From assembly GCF_947503705.1 (NCBI RefSeq), contig NZ_CANNES010000004.1, forward strand, positions 188,001-252,000: a stretch of 64,000 bases of DNA, given 5' to 3'. Source of the stretch: an uncultured Tateyamaria sp. (lineage in GTDB: Bacteria; Pseudomonadota; Alphaproteobacteria; Rhodobacterales; Rhodobacteraceae). This document shows positions 47,518 to 56,962 of the stretch, piece after piece. The notes beneath the pieces are model-generated. The model had not been told where the DNA came from. It was given only the letters and a program-made list of their open reading frames with translations, and did no database searches. The number at the start of each line of letters is the position of its first letter. Position 1 is the first letter of the stretch. The position numbers and the translations under genes were made by a program.

Positions 47518-47979
47518 TCATGTCTCTTCCAGGTCCTGGGCCAGACGAAACCCGATGCGGTTCGGCGCGGCCGTCTCGACAGCCTTGGGCAGCGTGCGCA
47601 ACATCACGTTCAACTGGGTCACATGCTGGACCAGCTGCGTCTTGGCGCCCGTGGGATCACTGCCATAAAAGGTCACGATATCCGGGTCGAAATAACCCAT
47701 GCCCTCAATGCGCAACACACCCGCATCACCGCCCGTGAAACCCATGGCCACCTCGTGTTCATTGTCGAGGCTTTCCTCGAAATTCTTGAGGTACATGATG
47801 ATACGCTCATAGGCCCAGCGCGCCGGGCTTTTCTGGGCCACAGGGGTCTTGGCCACGCCCTTGGGCACCGGCTTTTGCGCCGCATTGGGGGTTTCGGGGT
47901 CGCTATGCACCTCATGCGGGCGCGGCATCGCATCGGCCTCATAGGCCTCCGCAGACGTATCAATCATCTTCTCACCCAT
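47518..47979 (-). CDS. DUF6173-like protein
   Basis: A 153-residue protein with an acidic, variable N-terminus and a conserved-looking core (SPARWAYERIIMYLKNFEES, NEHEVAMGFTGGDAGVLRI, DPDIVTFYGSDPTGAKTQLV). I believe it belongs to DUF6173 of Rhodobacterales but am not certain. No signal or membrane segment. It lies 3 bases downstream of the MBL hydrolase. Function unknown. Confidence 0.65.
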   Translation of the reverse strand: MGEKMIDTSAEAYEADAMPRPHEVHSDPETPNAAQKPVPKGVAKTPVAQKSPARWAYERIIMYLKNFEESLDNEHEVAMGFTGGDAGVLRIEGMGYFDPDIVTFYGSDPTGAKTQLVQHVTQLNVMLRTLPKAVETAAPNRIGFRLAQDLEET

Positions 47980-47982
47980 GGT

Positions 47983-49029
47983 TCACCCTTTGCGCTGATA
48001 CAGCCACGCACCATCCTCCCGAAGGGTCCGCGTGGCCTGTCCGTCCTGGTAAAGGTGCGACAAATGCGCGACCGCTTCAACCAGGGCCAGACCATATTCA
48101 CCTTCACCGATGGATCGCTTGAACAGCGGGGCAAAACATTCGGACGCCGCCTTGGGTGTCTCGATATACGCCAAAAGGCGCTCAAGCGCCCCGTGATGGT
48201 TGTCGATCAACTGGCGCATCCGCGTGGGCAGACCGGTAAAGGGCAGCTTGTGACCGCCCAGCACCAGATGATCCTCGCGGGCCAACGGGCGCAGCCGCTC
48301 ACAAGCCTCCAGCCAGTCGCCAATGGGGTCCGCCATCGGCTCGGTCGCATAGACGCCCACATTGGGGCTGATCGAGGACAGGATTTGATCACCCGAGATC
48401 ACCAGGTGATCGTCCCGGCTCCAAAAGGTCGCATGTTCCGGCGCATGGCCATTGCCCATGTGAATGTCCCAGGTCCGCCCCCCCATCACAATGGTCTGTC
48501 CCTGCTGAATGCGGGTAAAGCCCAAGGGCATCGGCGCCACGATATCCCCAAAGTTAAAGGGGCGTTCCGCCGCACGCTTGTCAAAAGTCGCAGGGTCCAT
48601 GCCCGCGCTGCGCCAAAACGCCAAAGTCTCCGGCACCGGCACCTCTTGCACGTCCAGGGTCAGCATCCGGGCAAAAAGCCAGGCAGTACGGGTGGTGACC
48701 AATTCGGCCCCGAATTCACTCTGCAACCACCCCGCCAGACCAACATGATCCGGATGATGATGGGTCACGACCACGCGGGCGATGGGCTTGCCGGCCAAAG
48801 GCCCCTCCATCATCGCCTTCCAGATCTCGCGGGTCTTGCGGCTGTTGAACCCGGTGTCGATCACCGTCCATCCATCGCCATCATCCAGCGCATAGACGTT
48901 CACATGATCCAGCTTCATCGGCAATGGCAGGCGAAACCACAGCACGCCCGGCGCCACTTCGATGGGTTCGCCATGGGCGGGCGGATCAGGCCACGGGTAT
49001 CTGAGGCCCGTGGGCGCAGGGGTCGTCAT
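47983..49029 (-). CDS. MBL-fold metallo-hydrolase
   Basis: A 348-residue metallo-beta-lactamase-fold protein. The metal-binding motif is VVTHHHPDHVGLAGWLQ (H and D ligands), with IDTGFNSRKTRE before it and GNGHAPEHATF and LVISGDQILSS further on. A C-terminal helical part carries ALVEAVAHLSHLYQDG. The likely activity is thioester or ester hydrolysis. It overlaps the end of the acyl-CoA dehydrogenase gene by one base, which suggests a shared acyl-CoA pathway. Confidence 0.9.
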   Translation of the reverse strand: MTTPAPTGLRYPWPDPPAHGEPIEVAPGVLWFRLPLPMKLDHVNVYALDDGDGWTVIDTGFNSRKTREIWKAMMEGPLAGKPIARVVVTHHHPDHVGLAGWLQSEFGAELVTTRTAWLFARMLTLDVQEVPVPETLAFWRSAGMDPATFDKRAAERPFNFGDIVAPMPLGFTRIQQGQTIVMGGRTWDIHMGNGHAPEHATFWSRDDHLVISGDQILSSISPNVGVYATEPMADPIGDWLEACERLRPLAREDHLVLGGHKLPFTGLPTRMRQLIDNHHGALERLLAYIETPKAASECFAPLFKRSIGEGEYGLALVEAVAHLSHLYQDGQATRTLREDGAWLYQRKG

Positions 49030-50735
49030 CAGGTGGCAAACTCTTCGGCGGTCAGGGAAAACACATCATAGTCACCAGATTGGGCCTGCGCGAGCAAGCT
49101 GGTGTTTTCCGGCAGCATCCGCAGGATGTAAAACCGCGCCAGTTTCTCACGCACACCACCCTTGTCCGCCACGGCCGAGGTCAAATGCACATGCGCGCCT
49201 AGCACCCGGGCAAACGCCCGCAAATAAGGCACAGCACCCGAGAACCGAACACGGTGGTTCTGTTCTATCATCCACTCCGTCGTCTCGCGCAGCGATTCGC
49301 TGGCCTGCCACACGGCCTCGGCCAGATCGGGCAGAACGGCGCGGGCCTCTTCGGCGGCGGCTTCGATCTCGTCAAACAAGCGGCCTGCCGCCTCGCCCCC
49401 GTCAATCATCTTGCGCGCCACAAGGTCCATCGCCTGAATGCCGTTTGTGCCCTCATAGATCGTGGTCACACGCACATCACGGGCATATTGCGCCGCCCCC
49501 GTTTCCTCGATCACACCCATGCCGCCATGAACCTGAATGCCCATATGGGCGACCTCGTTGCCGATGTCGGTGCCAAAGGCCTTGGCCACCGGCGTCAAAA
49601 GGGCCGCACGGCGTTTCCACGCCTCGTCCCCCGTCGCCGTGGTCATGTCGATGGCGACCGCACACATCAACGCAATGCCCCGCGCCGCATAGGTATCGGC
49701 GCGCATGGTCATCAGCATCCGGCGCACATCCGCATGATCAATGATGGTGCCGGTGTTGCCCTCGGTCTTGCCCTGCTTGCGGTCCAGCGCATAGTTCAGC
49801 GCGTGTTGATACGCGCCTTCCGCCGCGCCCACACCCTGACCGCTCACGCCCAGGCGAGCATTGTTCATCATGGTGAACATGGCCGCCATGCCGCCGCCCT
49901 CAGGACCCACCATCCAGCCGCGTGCGCCGTCATACTGCATCACGCAGGTGGGCGAGCCGTGCAGGCCCATCTTGTGCTCAAGGCTCACCACCTTGAGGCT
50001 GTTGGCCACGCCGGCATTGCCGTGTTCATCTGGCAGATTGCGGGGCACCAGAAACAGGGAAATCCCCTTGGTGCCCGCAGGCGCGCCGGGAATACGGGCC
50101 AGAACCAGATGGCAGACATTGGTGGTAAAGTCGTTATCACCCCAGGAAATATAGATTTTCTGACCCGTGATGCTGTAGGTTCCGTCACCATTGTCCTCCG
50201 CCTTCGAGGTCAAGGCACCCACATCCGAACCGGCTTGCGGCTCTGTCAGGTTCATGGTGCCGGTCCACTCGCCGGAAATCAGCTTGGGCAGGTACAAGTC
50301 CTTGATCTCATCTGACGCGTGATGCTCCAGCGCCTCGATCTGGCCCTGGCTCATCAGCGGGGCCAGTTGCAGGGACAGGCACGCCGCCGACATCATCTCG
50401 TTGACAGCCGTGGTCACGGTCATCGGCAGACCCATGCCGCCATATTCGGGGTTGGCCGACATCCCGATCCAGCCGCCCTCGGCAATCGCCTTGAACCCTT
50501 CGGCGTAACCCGGCGCTGTGCGGACGACGCCGTTCTCCAGATGCGCAGGATGCAGATCACCGGGGCGCTTTAACGGGGCCATCACCTCTTCGCACAACTT
50601 GCCCGCCTCTGTCAGGATCGCGGTGGTCAGATCGCTGGTCGCTTCGGAAAACCGCTCGGTCGCGACCACACGGTCAAGGCCAACAACATTGTCAAAAAGG
50701 AAACTGTATTCATCAATAGGGGCGCGAAAGGACAT
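49029..50735 (-). CDS. Acyl-CoA dehydrogenase, DmdC-like
   Basis: A 568-residue flavoprotein of the acyl-CoA dehydrogenase superfamily with a C-terminal extension. MNLTEPQAGSDVGALTSKAE and TGQKIYISWGDNDFT mark the FAD domain, VTTIYEGTNGIQAMDLVARK the catalytic-base region. The longer type (about 570-600) with the N-terminal MSFRAPIDEYSFLFDNV is typical of the DmdC (methylmercaptopropionyl-CoA dehydrogenase) branch used in DMSP degradation by Roseobacters, though FadE-like activity is equally possible. The start ATG at 50733-50735 has GGAG upstream; the ATG at 50756 is less likely. Electrons would pass through ETF and ETF-QO (35920-37569). Confidence 0.9.
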   Translation of the reverse strand: MSFRAPIDEYSFLFDNVVGLDRVVATERFSEATSDLTTAILTEAGKLCEEVMAPLKRPGDLHPAHLENGVVRTAPGYAEGFKAIAEGGWIGMSANPEYGGMGLPMTVTTAVNEMMSAACLSLQLAPLMSQGQIEALEHHASDEIKDLYLPKLISGEWTGTMNLTEPQAGSDVGALTSKAEDNGDGTYSITGQKIYISWGDNDFTTNVCHLVLARIPGAPAGTKGISLFLVPRNLPDEHGNAGVANSLKVVSLEHKMGLHGSPTCVMQYDGARGWMVGPEGGGMAAMFTMMNNARLGVSGQGVGAAEGAYQHALNYALDRKQGKTEGNTGTIIDHADVRRMLMTMRADTYAARGIALMCAVAIDMTTATGDEAWKRRAALLTPVAKAFGTDIGNEVAHMGIQVHGGMGVIEETGAAQYARDVRVTTIYEGTNGIQAMDLVARKMIDGGEAAGRLFDEIEAAAEEARAVLPDLAEAVWQASESLRETTEWMIEQNHRVRFSGAVPYLRAFARVLGAHVHLTSAVADKGGVREKLARFYILRMLPENTSLLAQAQSGDYDVFSLTAEEFAT

Positions 50736-50860
50736 GGGGGCAATCTCCGGGGTCAAAGCCTTGGCAAGCGGTCAGGCGGCGCGTAAAGGGCGTCTTTGAT
50801 CCAAAGATGCGGCGCAGGGGGGACCTGCGCAACTCAAACGCGGCGTCACGACAGGCAGAG

Positions 50861-51793
50861 ATGAGCAAGTTGCAGACCGAAATTCTGACCAGCGATGCAA
50901 GCGGCCTTGCCACGGCCGCCGACGTGCTGGCGCGCGGTGGTCTTGTCGCCTTCCCGACAGAGACGGTTTATGGCCTCGGCGCTGATGCGCGCGATAATCG
51001 GGCCGTGGCGCGCGTCTTTGCGGCCAAAGGTCGGCCCAGCTTTAATCCGCTGATCGTGCATGTCCCCGATCTGGCTGCCGCCCAGTCCATCGCCCGATTC
51101 GACGACATTTCCCTTGAGCTGGCGCAGGCCTTCTGGCCCGGCCCCCTCACGCTGGTCCTGCCCCTGCGCGCAGACAGCGGCATCGCGCCGCTGGTCACCG
51201 CGGGCCTCGACACCGTGGCCCTGCGGGTGCCCGCCCACCCTGTGGGCCAGGCGCTGCTGCACGCGTTCAACGGGCCCATCGCCGCGCCCTCCGCCAATCC
51301 TTCCGGGCGGATCAGCCCCACAACAGCGACCCACGTGGCCGACGGGCTGGGCGGCAAACTTGACGCAATTGTCGACGGCGGGGCCTGCTCGGTGGGCCTG
51401 GAATCCACCATCGTCGGTGGCACGCCTCCGGCCCTGCTGCGCCCCGGCGGCCTGCCCACCGAAGAGATCGAAAAGATCACCGGCCCCCTCGCCAAGGCGG
51501 GCGACACAATCACCGCCCCCGGCCAGATCAAATCCCACTACGCTCCGAATGCCCCGGTCCGGCTGAACGCCAATGCGGCGCACGCGGGCGAGGTGCTCTT
51601 GGGCTTTGGGCCCATGCAATCGGATCTGAACCTCTCGATCACGGGCGACCTGATCGAGGCGGCGGCCAACCTCTTTGAGCACCTGCACCGGCTCAACGAC
51701 ACGGGCAAACCCATCGCCATCGCCCCCATCCCCAACACCGGGTTGGGGCGCGCGATCAACGACCGGCTGCAACGGGCCGCCGCCCCGCGCTAG
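50861..51793 (+). CDS. L-threonylcarbamoyladenylate synthase (Sua5/TsaC type)
   Basis: A 310-residue enzyme making threonylcarbamoyl-AMP for the t6A37 modification of tRNA. The YrdC core has [31 protein letters not shown] and [15 protein letters not shown]; residues about 200-310 form the C-terminal Sua5 domain ([15 protein letters not shown] and so on). The ATG at 50861 follows AGGCAG. The 3' end overlaps the convergent yqgE stop. Confidence 0.95.
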   Translation: MSKLQTEILTSDASGLATAADVLARGGLVAFPTETVYGLGADARDNRAVARVFAAKGRPSFNPLIVHVPDLAAAQSIARFDDISLELAQAFWPGPLTLVLPLRADSGIAPLVTAGLDTVALRVPAHPVGQALLHAFNGPIAAPSANPSGRISPTTATHVADGLGGKLDAIVDGGACSVGLESTIVGGTPPALLRPGGLPTEEIEKITGPLAKAGDTITAPGQIKSHYAPNAPVRLNANAAHAGEVLLGFGPMQSDLNLSITGDLIEAAANLFEHLHRLNDTGKPIAIAPIPNTGLGRAINDRLQRAAAPR

Positions 51794-52362
51794 GCCCGTC
51801 CCGCCGCGCCTGACAAGCCCAGCGGATCAATGCCCATCGACTTGACGGCTTCCATCCACTTGTCCGCGTCTTGCGGGCCAAAAACCAGATCGGGATGGGC
51901 CTCGGCCGTCAGCCAACCATTGCGGGCAATCTCACCCTCCAACTGGCCCGGCCCCCAACCAGCATAGCCCAGCATCACCTGCGCGCGCTCCGGGCCTGCG
52001 CCCCGGGCGATATCCTCCAGCACATCCAGCGTCGCAGTCATGCCAAAATCATCACCTACATTCAGGGTCTTCAGGCGGGACTGGTAGTCGCAGGTATGCA
52101 GGACAAAACCACGCGCCGTCTCGACCGGGCCACCAAAATACACCGGGGCCGTGTGCGCCGGGCCATGGGCCTGCAATTCCAACTGATGGAGCAGATCGCC
52201 CAACGCCATGCCCGCCGCAGGTTTGTTCACGATCAGACCCATCGCGCCGTCCGCCGAATGGGCACACAGAAAAATCACCGAGCGGTCAAAACGCGGATCG
52301 CCCATCCCCGGCATCGCCACCAGCAACATGCCGGTCAGATCAAGGGCGGCAGGCTCAGACAT
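51790..52362 (-). CDS. YqgE/AlgH family protein
   Basis: A 190-residue protein with the YqgE (DUF179) signature: [58 protein letters not shown] and [17 protein letters not shown]. Function in the cell is unclear; it has been tied to alginate regulation and antioxidant traits elsewhere. It is divergent from the DsbD-N protein. Confidence 0.93.
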   Translation of the reverse strand: MSEPAALDLTGMLLVAMPGMGDPRFDRSVIFLCAHSADGAMGLIVNKPAAGMALGDLLHQLELQAHGPAHTAPVYFGGPVETARGFVLHTCDYQSRLKTLNVGDDFGMTATLDVLEDIARGAGPERAQVMLGYAGWGPGQLEGEIARNGWLTAEAHPDLVFGPQDADKWMEAVKSMGIDPLGLSGAAGRA

Positions 52363-52523
52363 GAAACATCACGAATGCTGTCATGGGGCCAAGGATGCCC
52401 GGCCAATGGACCCACCGCAAGGGCTGCCAATGCCGCAGGCAAAACACGGCGCAGGCCGCAATGCACGGCGATTTGACCAGAACGTGACTTGGATTTCTGC
52501 CTGCGCAGGGGCATGTAGGCACC

Positions 52524-53348
52524 ATGAACACAGCCCCGAACCGCCTTTTGCCCCTTGGCCTTGCCGCCTTGATGACGATCGCCAGCCCCGCGCTGGCCCA
52601 GCAGGATCCTTTTGACGATCCGGTGCAGGCCGATGTGCTGCAAGGCTGGGACCTGCCCGACGGGCGCAGGCTCGCGGCGGTACGGCTGACGCTGGACCCG
52701 GGCTGGAAAACCTATTGGCGCGCCCCGGGCGATGCAGGCATCCCGCCCCATTTCGACTGGAGCCGGGCGCGCAACCTGTCGGCTGTTTCGATCAGTTGGC
52801 CGACGCCGCATGTCTACGAAGACAACGGCATGCAATCCATCGGCTACAAGGGCCAGGTTGTCATCCCGATGTACCTGACACCCGACAACCCGGCCAAGCC
52901 GGTGCGCCTGCGGACCAAGATGTCGCTGGGCGTCTGCGCCGATGTCTGCATGCCCCACCAGATCGACATCGACACGATGCTCGATGCGCCCGACCTCAGC
53001 CCCACGCCGGCCATCGTGGCGGCCCTCGCCGACACGCCCTATGCCAGTGACGAGGCGGGTGTGACCTCGGCCACGTGCCGTTTGTCACCCACCGAAAACG
53101 GGATGCGGATCGAGGCGCGGGTGACGCTGCCCCACACCGGCGGACGCGAGGTTGCGGTGATCGAAACCGGCACCAAGGGGCTCTGGATCAGCGAAGCCAG
53201 AACCACCCGCAGCGGCGACACGGTGACAGCCATCAGCGATATGGTGCACATGGAGGGTGGCGCCTTTGGCATCGACCGCTCCGCCGTGCGGATCACGATC
53301 TTTGGCGGCGACTATGCCGTGGATGTGCAGGGCTGTACCGCAGGCTAA
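52524..53348 (+). CDS. Exported protein with DsbD-N-like domain
   Basis: A 274-residue periplasmic protein: signal peptide about 1-25 (ending SPALA), then WDLPDGRRLAAVRLTLDPGW and KTYWRAPGDAGIPPHFDWS, typical of the N-terminal (thiol-transfer) domain family of DsbD. The cysteines in SLGVCADVCMPHQID (C-x3-C) are in the DsbD-N position, but the membrane and C-terminal thioredoxin domains are missing, so it would need a partner. The start ATG at 52524 follows AGGGGC loosely. It converges on the RND transporter gene. Confidence 0.85.
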   Translation: MNTAPNRLLPLGLAALMTIASPALAQQDPFDDPVQADVLQGWDLPDGRRLAAVRLTLDPGWKTYWRAPGDAGIPPHFDWSRARNLSAVSISWPTPHVYEDNGMQSIGYKGQVVIPMYLTPDNPAKPVRLRTKMSLGVCADVCMPHQIDIDTMLDAPDLSPTPAIVAALADTPYASDEAGVTSATCRLSPTENGMRIEARVTLPHTGGREVAVIETGTKGLWISEARTTRSGDTVTAISDMVHMEGGAFGIDRSAVRITIFGGDYAVDVQGCTAG

Positions 53349-56300
53349 GCCCGGCGCATCCGCACAATCTGCCAGGCCACGGCCGCCAGCACATAGGCGA
53401 CCACCCCAATCACCAGCACCCCGCCCGAAAACAGGGCCAGTGCCGCAGGCATCGGTGCCATGCCCGCCAGCACAGGCAGCGCCGCGACCAAAGCGGCAGG
53501 CAGCGCGCCAAAGCAGAACGCGTGGCCCATCGTGGCCCCCAGCCAGGTCAGCACCAACGCCCAGAGCAGGACAAAACCCCAGCGCACCGCGCCACTGCGC
53601 AGCGCCAGACCCCGGCGCATCGCCTGTATCTGGCGGCCCACATCATGCTGCACCGCCACGAGGGCGGGCACCACCAACAGAACCAGCACCATGCCAAAGC
53701 CCAACCCATAGACCAGCGTGATCACCGTGGGCTTTAGAAACTGCGCCTGCTGCGACTGCTCATACAGCAGCGGGGACATCCCCAGCACCGTCGTCAGCGT
53801 GGTCAACAGCACCGGGCGGAGCCGGTCCGACGCGCCGTCAACGATCGACGGGATCAGGCCTCGATCCTGTGCATAATCATCAATGGTGGTCACCAACACG
53901 ATGGAATCGTTGATGATAATACCGGTCATGCCCAACAGGCCTACCACCGTGAACATGCTCAACGGCACATCCCAAAGCGCATGACCATAAATGGTGCCCA
54001 CAAGGCCAAAGGGGATAATGGCCATGACCACCATGGGCCGGGTCCAGCTGGAAAACACCCAGGCCAGCACGACATAAATCCCCGCCAGACACAGGATCAA
54101 CCCGGTCAGCGCATCGCTCAAAAAGTCGTTCTCCTGCTCGTTCAGCCCCGCCTGGCGATACTCCACCTGCCGCTCGGCGGCGATGGTGGGCAGGATGTCT
54201 TCGGCCAGCGCGTCGTTGATCTCGGACGCGCGGGCCGGGTCGTCCTCAGAGATGTCACCGCTCACCGAAATCAGACGAATGCCATTCTCGCGGCGCACGG
54301 TGGAAAAGCCGGTGCGCTGCTCGACGCTCACGATATCGGCCAGCGGCACATAGGCGCCGGCAGGCGTGCGCATCTGCGTGCGGTCCAGAAAATCGGCCGT
54401 TAACTCGCCCTTGGGCAATTCCACCCTAATCTCGGCACTGCGCGCGCCATCGGGATAGGTTGCCGCCTCGATTCCATTCAGACGGGCGCGCAGGGCGCTT
54501 CCCAACATGTCGATGGTAAAGCCCAGGTTCTGGCCCTGCGCCGTCAGATCAAGGATCAGCTCTTCCTTGTCATAGGCCAGATTGTCCTCGACCGCGCTCA
54601 CCTCCGGGTATTGCAAAAGCGCGCGCTTGAGGTCCTCGGATGCGGCTTTCAACGTGTCCGTGTCCGCCCCGAAAAACTCCACATCCAGCGCATCGCCTCC
54701 GGGACCAGAGCGCCATCCGCGAAAGCTGACGGTTTCGACCAGTGGATGATGCACCACCGCGTCCTGCAAGGCCGCCACAAAGGCGAACGAGGAATAGGGG
54801 CGCAGGTCCGCGTCGATCAGTTCGATGGAAATCCCGCCGAGCAGGTCACTGTCCTTGCTGTCGGTGCCCGCAAGGCCCCGGCCCGCATTGCCGCCAATTT
54901 CGGCAATCACATAGTCGATGGGATTGCGCCCGTGTTCGGCCTCGTATTCTGCGCCCAGCGCCTCGGTCGCGCGCTGCATTTCGCGCATCATCTCAAGGGT
55001 ATCGGCCCGCGTGGCCCCTTCGGCCATGGCAAAGTTGCCGGTGACCGACCCGCGTTCGGGCGCGTTGAAGAACCGCCATTGCACATCGCCCTGAATGAAC
55101 AGCGCCAATTGGCTCGCCAGCACCACGCACACCCCCGCCAGCACCGCATAGCGGCAGGCAATGACCCCCGCCATGAACGGACGAAAGAGGCGCGCGCGCA
55201 TCCAGTCAAACCCGGCATTCACGATGGTCGAAGGCGTGTCGAGGCCCTGCTTGCCCATGGCTCCGACCCAGGCAACCTTGGCCCGGCGCGGGCTGAACAA
55301 GAGCCCGACTGCCAATACCGCGGGCCCTGCCACGAGGTACGGCGCGGCCTCGGCCCAACCGACCAAAGCCTCGGGCCACAACACATAGGACAGCGCCCCG
55401 CTGACCACCGCCGCCAACACGGCCAAACTGGCAACGGCCAGGGCCAGACGCAAACGGCTGAACCCGCCCTTGGCCGACGCGGCCAACGCATGACCCATAT
55501 GGTGTGGCAGGATCAGAAAACATTCGACCAGCGACGCGATCAGCACAAAAATCACCGTGTAGGGAATATCGACGATCAGGTTGCCAAAGCGGCCACCCAC
55601 CGCCACCAGACCAAAAAAAGCGATGACCGTCGTCAACGTCGCGGCAAAAACGGGCATCGACATCCGCCGCGCCGCATTCTCGGCAGCGACCAGCGGGGCC
55701 TCCCCCAGCTTGCGATGGCGATGATCGGCATGTTCGCCCACCACAATCGCATCATCCACCACAATCCCCAGTGTGATGATCAACCCAAAAAGCGAGATCA
55801 TGTTGATCGTCAGACCACCCACATACATCAGCGCAATGGCCGCAAACATCGCCACCGGAATGCCCGCCGCGACCCAAAACGCTGTGCGCGCATTCAGGAA
55901 CAAAAAGAGCAGGCTGATGACCAACCCCAGACCGACCAGCCCATTGTCGATCAGGATATCCAGACGGCCCGAAATGGCCTCGGCCCGCGTCCGGATCAGC
56001 TCAACCGACACCGCAGGGGGCAAGGTCGCTTCAAGCTCTGCCGCCACCTCTTCGACGACGCCTTGAATGGCGATGGCATCGCCCTGGTTCGACCTATCCA
56101 CCCGGATCGAAACCGCTGGATCGTCGGCGACGAAATAGCTGCGCTCGCGATTGCTGCCCAGCCGCGTGACCGTCGCCACATCCCGCACGCGCAGCTTTGA
56201 GCCATCCGCATTCGAACGCAGCACGATGCCGCCAATCTCTTCGGGGCTGCGTTTTTCGATCCCGGTGCGGACACGCGCATTGGCCCCCGTCACATCACCG

Positions 56301-56959
56301 GCGGGACTGGCGTCAACCTCGGCCGCGATGGCGCTGGCAATGTCGGTCATTGTCACATCATTGGCGATCAGCCGGATCGAGGGGACCTCGACCATGATCT
56401 GCGGGGCCGCCACGCCGCGAATGGTGGTCCGCGTCACACCCTCGGCAAAGAGGCGCACAACCAGCTCGTCGGCAAAAAGGCCCAGCTGCTCGGGGCTGAC
56501 CGGCCCCGTGATCACCACATCCGTGACCCGGTCACGCCAGGCACCGCGACGCACAGTCGGTTCATCCGCCTCGTCGGGCAAGGTGGTCACTGCATCAACA
56601 GCCGTCTGCACATCATCGGCTGCCCGGCCCATGTCCCAGCCGGGTTCAAACTCCAGCGTGATCGAGGCAGAGCCTTCGCGCGACAGCGCGGACGAGGTTT
56701 CCACCCCCTCAACCGCCAGCAACCCGGGTTCCAGCACCTGCACGATGCCTGCATCGACATCCTCGGCCCCCGCGCCATCCCAGGTGACGCTCACCGTCAC
56801 ATTGTCGATGATCACATCCGGGAAAAACTGGGCCCGCATATTGGGCATCGCCGCGATGCCCGCCACCAGCATGGCCAGCAGCAACAGGTTGGCGACGGTG
56901 CGGTGGCGCACAAAATAACTCAGGATGCCGCCAGCGGCCTTGGGGATGGCACGGACCAT
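53345..56959 (-). CDS. RND efflux permease (hydrophobe/amphiphile family)
   Basis: A 1204-residue RND transporter. The N-terminal helix (TVANLLLLAMLVAGIAAMPN), the large periplasmic loops, the helix-4 proton residues (LGIVVDDAIVVGEHADHR) and the second repeat (DVPLSMFTVVGLLGMTGII, NDSIVLVTTIDDY) are clear. It is about 150 residues longer than typical: an insert at about 490-585 adds two to three hydrophobic segments, and the C-terminus (about 1106-1204) adds three to four more. It lies 3 bases after its adaptor. The outer-membrane channel is not in the window. Substrates unknown. Confidence 0.9.
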   Translation of the reverse strand: MVRAIPKAAGGILSYFVRHRTVANLLLLAMLVAGIAAMPNMRAQFFPDVIIDNVTVSVTWDGAGAEDVDAGIVQVLEPGLLAVEGVETSSALSREGSASITLEFEPGWDMGRAADDVQTAVDAVTTLPDEADEPTVRRGAWRDRVTDVVITGPVSPEQLGLFADELVVRLFAEGVTRTTIRGVAAPQIMVEVPSIRLIANDVTMTDIASAIAAEVDASPAGDVTGANARVRTGIEKRSPEEIGGIVLRSNADGSKLRVRDVATVTRLGSNRERSYFVADDPAVSIRVDRSNQGDAIAIQGVVEEVAAELEATLPPAVSVELIRTRAEAISGRLDILIDNGLVGLGLVISLLFLFLNARTAFWVAAGIPVAMFAAIALMYVGGLTINMISLFGLIITLGIVVDDAIVVGEHADHRHRKLGEAPLVAAENAARRMSMPVFAATLTTVIAFFGLVAVGGRFGNLIVDIPYTVIFVLIASLVECFLILPHHMGHALAASAKGGFSRLRLALAVASLAVLAAVVSGALSYVLWPEALVGWAEAAPYLVAGPAVLAVGLLFSPRRAKVAWVGAMGKQGLDTPSTIVNAGFDWMRARLFRPFMAGVIACRYAVLAGVCVVLASQLALFIQGDVQWRFFNAPERGSVTGNFAMAEGATRADTLEMMREMQRATEALGAEYEAEHGRNPIDYVIAEIGGNAGRGLAGTDSKDSDLLGGISIELIDADLRPYSSFAFVAALQDAVVHHPLVETVSFRGWRSGPGGDALDVEFFGADTDTLKAASEDLKRALLQYPEVSAVEDNLAYDKEELILDLTAQGQNLGFTIDMLGSALRARLNGIEAATYPDGARSAEIRVELPKGELTADFLDRTQMRTPAGAYVPLADIVSVEQRTGFSTVRRENGIRLISVSGDISEDDPARASEINDALAEDILPTIAAERQVEYRQAGLNEQENDFLSDALTGLILCLAGIYVVLAWVFSSWTRPMVVMAIIPFGLVGTIYGHALWDVPLSMFTVVGLLGMTGIIINDSIVLVTTIDDYAQDRGLIPSIVDGASDRLRPVLLTTLTTVLGMSPLLYEQSQQAQFLKPTVITLVYGLGFGMVLVLLVVPALVAVQHDVGRQIQAMRRGLALRSGAVRWGFVLLWALVLTWLGATMGHAFCFGALPAALVAALPVLAGMAPMPAALALFSGGVLVIGVVAYVLAAVAWQIVRMRRA

Positions 56960-56962
56960 GCG

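Noticed and set aside
54611-56200. A 529-codon open frame opposite the RND permease
   Set aside because: Arg/His/Gln-rich shadow of the real gene; no start signal and no protein character.
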